DNA from: Toxoplasma gondii ME49
Lineage: Eukaryota > Apicomplexa > Conoidasida > Eucoccidiorida > Sarcocystidae
Assembly (NCBI RefSeq): GCF_000006565.2
Contig: NC_031478.1
Coordinates: 7,160,343 to 7,224,342, forward strand
DNA: 64,000 bases
Direction of reading: 5' to 3'
Position numbers and translations under genes: made by a program. The notes below the pieces were generated by a model. The model was not told where the DNA came from. It saw only the letters and a program-made list of their open reading frames with translations, and searched no databases. Shown piece by piece: positions 12,486 through 24,436 of the stretch (within the stretch, counting starts at the first letter, position 1; every line of letters starts with the position of its first letter).

Positions 12486-15400
12486 ATGGCTCGAAGTGGC
12501 GGGCACATGATCCTCGCGAGTAGCGCCTTGAGCATCTTGGTGTTCGCCGCCCTCGTGCAATATTACGTCCACACCCAAGTGAGGCGACGCCTTTCGCGAT
12601 AAGAAGAAAGAACAGTTCAGTTTTTGATGCTCTGCCCGCTTCCAATGAAGCTAGGCATGCCAAGGAAGTCACTGTTAGCGACAGAAAATGCCGACAAGCG
12701 TCTTGTTCAGTTTGCACCGCAGCCATCGACCCCTCGTGCTGGCAAAAACTTATATTTGGGATCAAGTTTTCACGGTACTTTTGACAGACATTACTTTTCA
12801 TTTGAAGGACCCCGTCGTGGGGTCGCGAAGCAAGGCCTAAGCTTCTGTTATGTTTAGTCGTTTTTTATCCCTAATTTGTGTGGTCCACGCGTCGGCTTTG
12901 TCCTTTTCTCTCTTCGCATGTAGTTCCCTGTACACAGGCCAGGAAGCAAGGTGATCGACTTTCTCTCGTATCTCCTCTCGTTCGTCACTCTCCCTGTCAT
13001 CCGGCAGTTCTTCACCATCAACGAAGCGTACTGGGATAGCGACCACGAGGTAACGCTTTGAATTCTGTTCAACGTGTGCCTCTATGGAAATCCGTTGTGA
13101 TTTTCTCCTTTCGTTGCTTCTCCTCTGCCCATGTTCCTTGCTCTCTTCTTCGGTGATTCAGCTCTCTCCTCCATTCGCCACCTCTTTTTTCGTAGCTCCC
13201 GCATCTTCCCATTGCGCCCGCCGTCACACGTGCCTTCTTCCAGAGGGTTGGAGCCCCTCCTGTTGATGATTAACGAAGTGCTGTACTCCGTTTTTCTCTG
13301 TTCTCAAGTGAAAAGTGTATTTTCTCTTTGCAGCAGTTCCTTTGTAGAAGGAAAGTACTGCAGTTCTGCAGAGTCGCCGGTGCTTCGTTATTTTCAGTTG
13401 CAAGGGATCAAAACGGGTGTGGATGTCTACCGCGATGACCATGGTATTCCGTATGTCTTCGGTCACAATGGTAAGATCCTCTCTCCTCTGCCCGCCTGGT
13501 AACCGTTCCCCTGCTTCGAAGCATAGTAGCTCAGCCACCCCAAACAAGGACATGCAGGGTCTTGCCCTCCGGCGGAGACGCGCACAGGCATGCCGGTGAA
13601 TAGTGCAGTGAGCAAGGAAGCTCCATGCATGCTGTATCCATGGGGTCAATACAGCAGATCTCTTTGATTCGCAGATATTCCCTCTGTCGGTGACCTCCCG
13701 TGGAAAATAAATCGACGAGTAAGCGACAGCGGCGCCTCGTCGCCGAGACCTTCGGTCCCTTTGCTTGAAATATGCCAGGTGGCAACGATCGTATCAGACG
13801 ATCCATTCCGATTTTTTTGTGTAGCAACTATTCTGTTTTTATCTGTTCCTCGTTCACAGATTTTGTTTGTATGGCTGGAGATGTCGTCATCGAAACGCAT
13901 CCTCTATTTTGTGGCTGTGTTCGTTTTCAGCGGACGATGTCGGCTACGTTCAAGCATTTATCGAATATACAGGTAACAGGCGTCGTGTCCAACTTATGGA
14001 AGTATCTCACAGAAGGAAGCAGCGGTAGAGAGCGCAAGGTTCTTCGCATGAATGGGTACGAACTTCGGAACTGCCCACCCTCTTCTCTCGAGGAAATACG
14101 GGGGAAAACAGCTGATAGAAGCGTATCATCAACTTACTGAAATGTCTGTCTCCGCCTAGACACAACTTGTCTTTACAAGCTGTTCTACAGACATTCGAAT
14201 CTACAATGCACCGTCAGACATTCTCCATTAAACGTTGCATGCGTATCCGAATTTATGTATGTATATTTAATACGCGCGTGCGTGGTCTCGCCGGGCTGCT
14301 AGTGGTTCTACAGGAGTCAGCAGATGCCAGAAAGCCGTTCGACGTCTCTTGGTCTGAACTGTTTCACAACCACTCACAGAACGACCCTTCCAACTCGAGT
14401 TTTTAAGGCGCTTGTGCGCGGGGACTCTTGCGGCGACGCTAGGCGAAGACCTCCTGGACACCGATCATGTTTCCAGGTGAAGAAAGAAGGCGAGATCCAA
14501 GAATGTGAATGTGTTACGCCTCTTGCGTCTGCTGTTTCGCATGATGGGGCTCATTCATGGCGTCCATACTGAGAATGGAGTGGTTCTCCCCCCGATTTTC
14601 CATGTGTTTCTGCTCCAGCGCCAAAAGGTCACAGCCCCTTCCGCTCACCCATTGCTTTCTGCGCTTTGATTTTTTTTCTCGAATATATCTCTTTCAGGCT
14701 CCTGATCGACAGCAAAACTATCGAAAAGAAACTCGCAGTGCTCCCACCAGATGGCCTGTACAAGCTCCGTCGTGTGGCCCAAGGTGATAAAGCGTCTGAG
14801 ATGGCTTGGAATGAACAAAGGTGGTAGCGAGTTTGATGACGGGGGACACACAGTCTGTTCCGTCTACTTCAAGTTCTCGTCGGTTTGCGTCTATGCGATC
14901 AGCTCTGTCACCATGTCGTGCATTAGCTCCACGTGCCTGCCATTTAACTGTTTCATTCCGCTGTCTGGTGATTTCCAAAGTAATCTCGTTGAAGAATGGT
15001 TTGCCTCCAGGGAAGTGTGCGCCGTTCTGATTGTTTTGCTTCTCATTTCCTCATGGTCTACTGGTAACTACCTTGGCAAGCGGTTTTGGTCGCGTTTGGT
15101 GTTCGTGTTATCAGCCTGGAGCGAAGCCGCTGCGAAGCTTCCAGCGAGGCCTATCGAATTTGCATTGCTCGACTGGGAGCCGTCCACAGATTGGACGCCT
15201 AAGGAAGTTATTCAAATTTCCTTGGCCTTCTCTCTTTTCCTCAATCGAGGACTCACAATCGATTTCTGCCGGGTGCTTCTGAAGAAGGAATTGGGGCGCT
15301 ACTGGAAGGTACACAACGGCTCATGGGTCGACAGTGTTCTATTCAGCTGTATGCGTTAGAGAGATTGCTCTCTTTCCTCAGCCCGTCTCAGCCATAGCCC

Positions 15401-18400
15401 AAGCGGTCTGTCACGTCACCCTTTACATGAATGTTCGAATAATATTTCATTCGTACATATGCGCGAGTGGGTTTTTCCATTAGTTTTCCGGGTATCGCGC
15501 CTGCCCCGTATTGGGATTTCTCTGGCGTGTGCCCTGTCGTTCGTTTGTACTTCCACTGTTTGCACCCATTTCTCCCTCCCCCGTTTGTTTCCCCTGTTCA
15601 TCGGCCTCCAGACCTTTGACATTCGCCTGTCAGACCCGCGCATCCCCTTCGTGAATTCAGAGGGAATGTTTCCTTCTCTCTTCGACCAAAATGGCTTACG
15701 CATTTCTCTCTCTCCTGCAAAGGAGAAAATGGACGACGCTTGGGCCCGGCACCGACCGGGAGATGTGCACGGCCCCCAGAAGGGATTTGGTGAATCGCGT
15801 TCTGTCACATCTGCGAGGAACGCAGAATCCCGCATGCAGCAGAATGACGGAAAGAATTCTACCGGGGAAGACGAAAAGAGACACAAATTAGAGCATGAGG
15901 GAGAAACGGCAGGAAAGCCAGGGCGTGGTAGAAGCAACCCGAAAGGCGGCGTGAACAACCCTTCAGTTACATGGGGAGGATGGGTAAGACGCACAGAAAT
16001 GCGGCACTGGAAAAAATGAGTCAAATCCTTTAGGGTCATATAAACAAAAGAGTGGAGCTGCCGAACATTCTAAGGCATATGCATGTAAAAGAACGTGGTG
16101 ATTTATGCAACGAGGGCGATGTCGCTCGGATTCCCTGAACCAAAAAGAGGAACGTGCGGGGCGAACCGAAACGTATGGAACAGTTTCTCGTGGTGCTCCC
16201 CAACACTTAGCCGCTCACGGTTCTCCATGTATTTATTTATAAATATATGTACATCTCTGAATGCGTACGCGCTGAAAGGCTCGCAGGGAGGTCGTTGTTT
16301 TGTTAGTCACCTGACTGAGCATTTTCCGTGCTTTGCGTTGCTCTCGTTTCCTTCATTTCAGGGAGGTAGCAACAGCTGGGCAGTGTCAGGGAAGTATACA
16401 GCGTCCGGCTTTCCGATTCTAGCTGGCGACCCTCATCTCGAGGCTCATGCTCCGGGTAAGCTCCGATGCTTAGACTTGGCACTGGAGTGCAAACACCAGC
16501 CAGGAATAAGCACTCATATCCGTAATTGTGCGTATATAAATAAGAGTATATGTGCGTCTATGTCCAGATGCAGATGCACTATGTGTACGCGCTAATATGA
16601 GCGTATGAAATTATGCACACAACGTTCTACTTTTGTTGCTGCATGATTACACACGTATGCGGCTCTACGTCGTGGCGCTTCTTTTCCATTCGTCTGTCTG
16701 CCTTCATGTGGTATGTGAAGCGGTTCACCGTGACGTGTTGCTTCTCCTCCGACTGGCCGCTTTCCCTGGGATTTTACCGTCCCCAGATTGTCTCTCTGTC
16801 GCGCACTTCCCAGGATTTTGGTTGCCGATTTTCCGTTCTGTCGGGCCGTCTTCTCTCCTGACGACTGACTCCGATGCTTCCCGAACATGGGCAGGGAGGG
16901 AAAACCATGGAGTCGACGGTGGTGAAGGACATGCAGCGGGCACAAACGAAGAACCGTCACGGGTCGTCGGCGCAGCGTTTGTTGGGAGTGCGACAATTTT
17001 CGTCGGACACAATGGCAACTCTGCGTGGAGCCAGACAATTGCGCACACAGACATTGAAGATCTTTTTCTTGTCAAGTTGGACCGCTCCGGCAAGAACTAT
17101 TTGTACGATGGACAGTGGATTCCTCTGCACACGCGCGTTGAAGAAATCTTCGTTAAGGTAACAGAAAATGGAGACACACGAACGAAAGGCGATGACGGGG
17201 ACGATCGGGCAAGCCCCACTCGGCGGAGGTGGGTCTTGGTCTTTGATATACTTGCCGCACCCAACAAAGTGGAGATTGGCGCCTACACAGAACAACCTTT
17301 CTAATGAAAAGACAAATGTGTATGTTTGTGCACATCTATGCATATGCGTGCATATCTAGAGCCGGGGAAGAAGACAGATCTTCCTCGATACACTGACGTA
17401 CGTAGGTACGCAAATCAGGAAGATCAATCTTACAAAGAAACGTTTCCAACGTTTTGGCTCGGTGTGGGATCGAGGTATTAATGTTGCACAAGCATATACA
17501 GTGCTGCTGAGGAGTAAACCTGCATGAATATATTTTGTGTGTGCAAGCGTATAGAAGGTTTCGCTAGGAAAAATGTGTTTGATTGCTGCCCTTCTAGGGC
17601 CAAAGTCATCACGATTTGTGTATACAGGGAGTTGCGAATCCTATCAAACGCCTGCTTCGTTTCACGCACCACGGGCCGCTCATCAGTGACGTGTACAAAG
17701 AGCTGCGTGCGCTCGTGAAAGATGATGAGGCACTCGCCTTCGCTTCTGTTGCAGGTGAGTTTCTTTCATTATTCGAATGCGATATACGAGTCCAACATTG
17801 CCTCGTCCACGTTTTTCCTCACCAATTTATCAGTGCTCGTCTTTGTTCCACCTTTCATGTGGTTCTTTCGTCCCCCGGGGTGCACGTCTCCCCATCTTCG
17901 CTCTTTAGCCTCTTTCTCTTTGTGAGTGTTCCAGTATTTCGTTCCTATTTGTTCATTTCTGTTTGCTCATGTATCGACCGGTTTTACTTCGTCTCGGTAC
18001 ATCAGCATACTCGTTCGTTATGGCGAGTTTTCTGTCGCTATACTTGTGGGTCACTGCCGCTGCCTTTTTATCTCTTGTTCTCCCTCTGAGGCTGATTGTC
18101 CCCGTGGCGTTTCGCTTCCTCTCAGCCCGTGCGCACCCCGCCATCAACTTCGGAGACAAGTTGAACTCTGCGAAGGACTGGAGAGACTTGGTGGCGCTGG
18201 TAAGTCTATAACGACAGAGAGGAGGGGGAGCCACGAAGAAGGAGGATCCGGGATGAGAATAAAAATGGGGCCTGCACCAGAGGAAAAAGAACAGTAGGAG
18301 GGCAGAGTTCTCGCAGCCACAGACGAGGCGAGAGTCAGTTCAGTGGTGCAGCCTGCCGCCGTTACCGGAAGATAAGCATCCCCCAATGGAGAGGCATCCC

Positions 18401-21400
18401 TCGCAGAGGAGCGAGGAGAGAGGAAGATACAAATGAGACAAGGAAGAAAGAGGACGAGACCGAAGGAGAAGAGCAAGTAGATCAAATCACAGATGCAGAT
18501 GAGGAGGAGATGAACCCAGAAGATGCCACGGAGGTGAGTAGAGAACCACAGAGATAACGCACGCAACGCCGCGGTAAAACACTCCTGTGTTGCTAAACTG
18601 TCACCCATTTGGTTCCTCAAATATATGCCTCCTGTATGTGTCTAGGGTCGTGAAAATGAACAGATCGAGTTCGTCACGATATGGGCAACACGCGAAGGAG
18701 ACATTGGTGCCTCTCTGACGGGAGGCGTACCAGCACGGTCCCTACCACCAGACGGAGGCGGTGATTTCCGTGATGGATCGAAGTCTTCTGCGGATTGGAA
18801 TGTGAGGCATGGATACACAACTGTACATACAGATACGTCGAAATGCGTCCATATCTTTGGTCGTGCGTAAGGAGACGGACAAATTCATTATCCTATGGAT
18901 GTCTCAGTTTGCGTCTGCTTACGCAGGTGAATGTCGCTATTTGTATCCCTTTCGGCAAAGTTGTTGGGTAGACGATGACGCGTTGCTGTGGTGAACCGAA
19001 ACCCTCACCTGCTACGATAATACGGGGCAGAGAAAGTTCTGTCTGGACATAGCTAAGCTTCTGACAGTCCCGTTAAGGTCCCCGTCCCCGGTAGATTCTT
19101 GCGCAATCATCAGCATCTCTCTCCTGTGTTCCTCCTCGCCTTCCCACACACTCTTGTTTCTTCCCAGGTGTGTCGTCTGCTCGGTGTCTGAGCGACCGCC
19201 ATACACACCGGGAGGGGCGCCGCTCACGTGTGAATCTCTCAGCGCCGTTTTTGCTTCACTGGTAGACCCGCCTTGTCTGGATTGTTTTTCGTCTGCGTGT
19301 CCAACGCGTCTGCGTGCACCTCTTTTCTTCGACTTTCTCCAGGGTGTCGTGCCAACCGAAGCTTTGCCTCATGTCATGAACCCGCCTCAAGGATTCATCG
19401 CAACGGCAAACTGCCAGCTGGCACCCGACGAGAAAGACATCCTCGGCCAGGCATACGTTCCAGGGTAAGGCATCGTCGGGGGGGGCCTTGTCTTTTTCGG
19501 AAGTCCTGACAGTCCATGAGGAGGTTTCAGGGGACTCCGGGCTTTTCCAAAGATCCACCCGAACAGAATCTGTGAATCATATGGTTTTGATGTTTGCGTG
19601 GCACTGTGCACAGCAGTCGAATCAGGAGAATCCATGAGAGGCTCAACGCGCTCGTCAAAGAAAAGAAGATCACCGTCCAGGACATGATGGACGTGCAAGT
19701 GAGTCGTGGACGCTACAGAGGAGAAATAGCAGGGAGACGGTGAAAAGGGGAACAAAAGAAGAGAGGGAAAACAGAGAGGTAGGGGATTCTCTTTCTACGT
19801 TTTGAAAAAGAGGAAGATGGAAGGGAGTTATAGTTCGTATGAAAGGTGCAATGAGATGCGGATCTGGAGCGAGCATTGTGGGAGGAAGGTGGCGAAGCAC
19901 GTAAAAATGGTTGTTGCGTATCTCTCCTCTGCAACCTCTAGACCAGAGGAATCTAGAGGGTCAGGCGTAGCCTGTCTCTCGTCGACGCCTTCCCCACTTC
20001 GGCTGTGGTTGGTCGGCTTCCTTTTCGTGGTCTGTCTCCTTTGTCTCATCAGCTTGATATTGAAAGCGTTAACGGTCGCGAATTTCGTGAGTACGTTCTC
20101 CGGACCGTCCTTTTTGCCTTCGACTCGTCCGCTCTAGGAGACCCTGAGAAGAGCGGAGAGAAGCCAAGAAAAGTTAACGAGGCGGAACAGTCCACAAAAC
20201 AAGGCAACGAAAACGATGGTTCTTCCTACATTAGCCCTGACGAACAAAGAGTACGAGAGATATGCGCCAAAGAGGGTGTAAACCAACACGACGGAGAGCT
20301 GTAAGTCTTTGCGATGAGATTTGAAGATGGTACAAACTACGAAAAGGTCCGTCACTAGCGACGCGTATGTCGACACAGGCATTTCCAGTGACTGAGTTCG
20401 CCAGGAAAAGAAGCACATCGCTGCCTAACGCTCGAGTCTCGGGCGCTCTTCCAAGGCGGTAACGAAAGGCTCAGTGTGGACTTTCGTTGATCTCTGCTCT
20501 CTTTGCGACATGAGTCTTCCAGATATGCAGGTGCGTCTGTAAGAGTGTTTTGGTCTGCAGTTCCTCCTCCAATGTAGAGGGAGTGAAACCCACGCAGGAC
20601 CGGCGTTCGCCGTGCCTGTGAGTGGATGCGTGTATGGGGATGTATGTACCGATTCGCGATGACATTTGAGCCTGTTCAAGGATTTTCGTTTGTATCTTCG
20701 GTTTTCTCCGCCAGCCTGGCAGACATTCTCCGCACGTGGGACGGGAGGATGAATGTCGAGTCGGTCGGGGCGACAGTCTACGAGGTGTGGATGCAGTGGA
20801 TGCTCCAGGACCTCTTCAAGCTTCACAAATTCTCTGACCACGCTCTCTTTGTCGTTGCAGGTAAGTCGTAATCTCGAGTTTTCGTCTTGCACAAAGAAGA
20901 TTCCAAGATTCTGATAGTCCGACCCTGCCTCTGTGTTCTGTCGGTATACATATATGTGTGGGCACATGCGTAGATATATACCCACTCGTGCAGATACGAG
21001 CGCCCTCAATTTTGCTGAATTGTACCGCCGTCGTATGGATCTGTGGTATTTGCGTGGGTGGCGTCGGCATCACTTGATTTCTTTGCAAGCAGAAGCTGCG
21101 CTGGTTTCCTTACAGTCTCGCTCGATGTTTGCTTTCTATTTCTGGGTCAGGAGGCGGGTTTCATGCGCTCTGGCTGCCTCGCACAGAAATGCTTAATCAC
21201 TGGCGGAACAACCTCCTACGTGCTCTGGAGAACAACGGTAGGTCTTTTAAATGACAGAAAGCAAATAAGTGATTCCCATTTGTCATTTGTCTCGCATTTC
21301 GCCTTCATCTAATACACTCAACCCTTCTGACCGTAAACTCTCTTGTCTGCGGTGCGGTGTCGCGTTGCACCACCGGGGCTTCGTTTCTCGTCGCTGTCGC

Positions 21401-23128
21401 CTTCCAGTCACGAAAGACACCTTTCGAAAGACAGCAGAACAGCATGCGTCCTCGTCTTCTATATGACACGGCGATAGCAGGCGTTGATCCGTCCCTTTCT
21501 CATCAGCGCTGTTGGTACTGTACGTTTCCGGCATCTTGAATGCCCATCTTTCTTTTTCTAGACAATTTGATTTCCGATGTCACAACGCCGGTCTCACTTC
21601 TCTGTAAGAGTGCCTCCTCGGCTTTACGGTGGCTAAGGGCGCGCTACGGAGAAGCTGGCCCTCTCTGGTATTGGGGCTCCGTTCGTGCTCGATTCTTCAC
21701 GCATACGATGGGGGAGGCAGTTCCCCTGCTTCGGCACACAGCCTCCATTGGCCCTTGGAGGTGGGGCGGGAATTTCGGGACGATCCGCGCTCACCACAGT
21801 GAACCCCACGGTAAGGAGACGGCAGATGCTTTCAAGAGAAAAGCACCCGGAAGAATCCGTCCAGGAAAGTGCGTACGGTGTCAGAAGGCGGGGCTCGGGG
21901 AAGAGGAGACAGGGGTGAGGAAGGAAGATAGACGGCGAACGGAAAAGGCCAACTGGAGAGAAGGTTTAGGGGCAATCCGGAACCACCCAGACGGAGGCGC
22001 GCGGAAAGCAGGTCATGACAGGGACATGACGCACGACTCAAATACAAATGCGTGCTGCAGAGACGTCTGCTTCTTGGGAGTCGTAGAGGTCTTAAAATAA
22101 GTATCCTTGCGCGTGTTTACGAGTATGCCGAAGTGGGTGCTTCCTTTTCACTGTCTGCAGTCCTAAGTCACGAGATGCCCCAGAATAGTCAATTCACGAA
22201 AGGCCTAGATACTCCAACGTTTCGCATGGTGAGGGAAGCGAAGGCGTAGTAAGCTGCACAACTCGACTGACGAAAAGAGGAGCAAATTTCTGCCTGTTCG
22301 TGTTACGTTCTGAGTAGCGAGATAGAGAGGTGGCCAGAAGCGTATAAATATGTAGACAGGTCTGCCAACGTCTTGCAAGTTCTTGGATACAAGCCGATTC
22401 ACGTTGAATCCATTTCATGAGGATGGGCAAATGTAAACGGCATTGCTTGGGACGAGTCGTCTAACTCGACTGTATTTCTGGGCGCAGTCTTTCAGGGCCC
22501 CCCCAGAAAAAGTGGCATACCTGGTTCAGGCGTGCTTGTCTTGTTCTGCGTAGAACTGTAGGTGCAGAGAAACATGGGCGTTTGCATGTATATATGTATA
22601 TGATCGTGATGCGTTAAACGTTGCAGTGGTGACGTTCCACTGGGAGGCCAAACCAGCTAGGTTGGTGTGCTGATTGAACGATGTGTGCGAAGAGGAATGA
22701 CGTTTAAGTCCAATGTTTTTTCAGGTTGTCGATACGGGAGACTTCAAGAACAGCTACTGGTCTTTTGCACCAGGCGTCTCCGGGTGGATTGGCAGTCGCC
22801 ACTACGAAGACATGGCGCATTCGATGGCTGAAGGTTCAGGTGCGAAACAAAAAAACACACGGATGACACTTCCCATTCGTCATTCCGAGTCGAGTCCTGT
22901 TTCTCGTCGTGTTTTGCGTCTTCATGTTTTTCCATTTCCCCGTGTCGTAATTCTCGCTTCACTTCTTTTCTCTGTCTCGGCGCATGTTCTTCAGAAGTCA
23001 TGCTTCCCATGTTGTGGACAGACGAGCAGGTCGCCGCTGCTGCCGTCACGCACTCTCGGTTTCTTCCTGTGGGCTTTAAGGCACCCAGGCACAGAGGAGG
23101 TGGAAGCCGAAAGGAAACTGAGTTTTAG
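12486..23128 (+). CDS. Penicillin acylase/amidase family Ntn-hydrolase, membrane-anchored, intron-rich
   Basis: About 22 exons cover the whole S45 (penicillin amidase) fold in order. Well-phased exons: 12486-12578, 12924-13049, 13931-13972, 15115-15308, 15612-15983, 16362-16455, 16814-17157, 17628-17754, 18126-18199, 18646-18801, 19343-19464, 19617-19698, 20053-20300, 20715-20860, 21151-21237, 21562-21810, 22725-22833 (or -22839), 22995-23128. Exons near 13340-13470, 14698-14783, 14981-15063, 18380-18533, and a missing one between 21810 and 22725, are approximate. Exon 1 encodes a hydrophobic anchor (ILASSALSILVFAALV). The alpha-chain signature is HGIPYVFGHN. The beta chain begins at the nucleophile Ser of GGSNSWAVSG, followed by DPHLEAHAPG and VGHNGNSAWS; oxyanion-type Asn lies in NPPQGFIATANC. 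The family cleaves amide bonds (beta-lactam side chains, acyl-homoserine lactones, N-acyl amino acids) after self-cleavage. The substrate here is unknown. Start ATG 12486 has a good Kozak context (CGCCATGG). Confidence 0.88.
15690..15960 (+). other. Charged low-complexity insertion just before the acylase nucleophile
   Basis: The exon at 15612-15983 starts with family sequence (TFDIRLSDPRIP). It continues with roughly 90 residues of Lys/Glu/Gly/Asn-rich sequence and ends in NNPSVTWGGW, directly before GGSNSWAV in the next exon. In the bacterial family the spacer peptide is excised around this point. The insertion therefore lies where autoprocessing would remove a linker. Confidence 0.65.
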
Positions 23129-24401
23129 GATCGGATTGTTGCTGGCCAGTCACCTTGCTAGAAACTGGACGAAGTGTTTTTGCGCCTGGTATGTATGTAC
23201 AGTACTCGACTCTCCTATGGTTTGGCCGCTGCTGGTGGGACTGTGTATTATGTGCTTACGGTAGTACCGTGAAGCGTCTTCCGAATTTGGCATAGAAGCG
23301 GACAAGGACACAACGGTTGCGAAAGGAAACAATTTTAGTGAAGAAAGAGAAGAGGGATGGAGAGGCAGGATCGAAAAGGAACGACGGGGTGGACCGGGGA
23401 AATTGGTAGATGCACTGGGAAGAGACATGGACGCAGCGTAGAGATGTTGATATAGCCTGATCACTGACCTATCGTTCTCAACCAATGCAGTGACCTCCGT
23501 AGGAGAAACAAATTGCCCTAGCACAGTGCGGCCCCCCACGGGATGTCCAGTTCAAAGTTTCTGGACCTCGATGTCTTTGATATTAGCTCACCTGCCTGAA
23601 AGTCTGAACAACACATTGGAAATTTTTCAAGTCTCTGATCACTCTCCGACGGGATTTATTTGGTTTTTTGCCTCTCTAGATCGCGTGCGTCTTCCGCACC
23701 CATCCATTCAACTGTACCTTTCTCACCACACACCACACTTATAAACCGTAGGAGAATCAGTTGTTCGCGATACTGACAGAGAGCATCCTTATTTTCAGTT
23801 TGTTACAAATAGAGTTGTGCCACCACCATGCTCCAGCGACCGCAGCTTTTCTGATTTTCTGATTTTTCGAGAAGACAAACAGGAAGCTGAAGTCTACTTT
23901 GCGCGACATAAATTGTGTCTCTACCTGGTGTAAAAAAGGGGCATTGTCGTCGTCTCCAGTCCACTTCGCATGTGATGTTTCTCTCGTGCGTTCTTCGAGA
24001 CAACAAAAAAGTTCACCTGCGTTTGTTTTCCGCTCGGGCTCTGTGGCTCAATCTGCTAATTCGCAGTTGTTTTCTGCATGTCTGTTGAATAGCATGTCTT
24101 TGCGAGGGATGACTGTTTGTCCATGAAAACATGCCGAAAAATCAAATTCATTCTTTCCTGTATCGAGGGCGCACACTCGCTTTACATTTCAGACTTTCAC
24201 CATAACTGAAATTATGTTCATAATTTCTCTCTTGCCTTCGTGGGTATCGGACAATTCCATGAAGCCTGGGAGGTACGGCGAATCTGTTCCGTCTCAAAGG
24301 TACATGGTCATATAAATATGTGCACATAAGCCTATATGACCAGGTGTAGATCGGTTGTTGTTAAAAACTTGTGGCACAAGCAATTGTGCTGAGTGCAAAT
24401 G

Positions 24402-24436
<35 letters not shown>

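Noticed and set aside
15459..16019. 186-codon plus frame as a separate gene
   Set aside because: Its 3' part is the acylase exon 15612-15983; the 5' part is intron and the end runs past the GTAAG donor.
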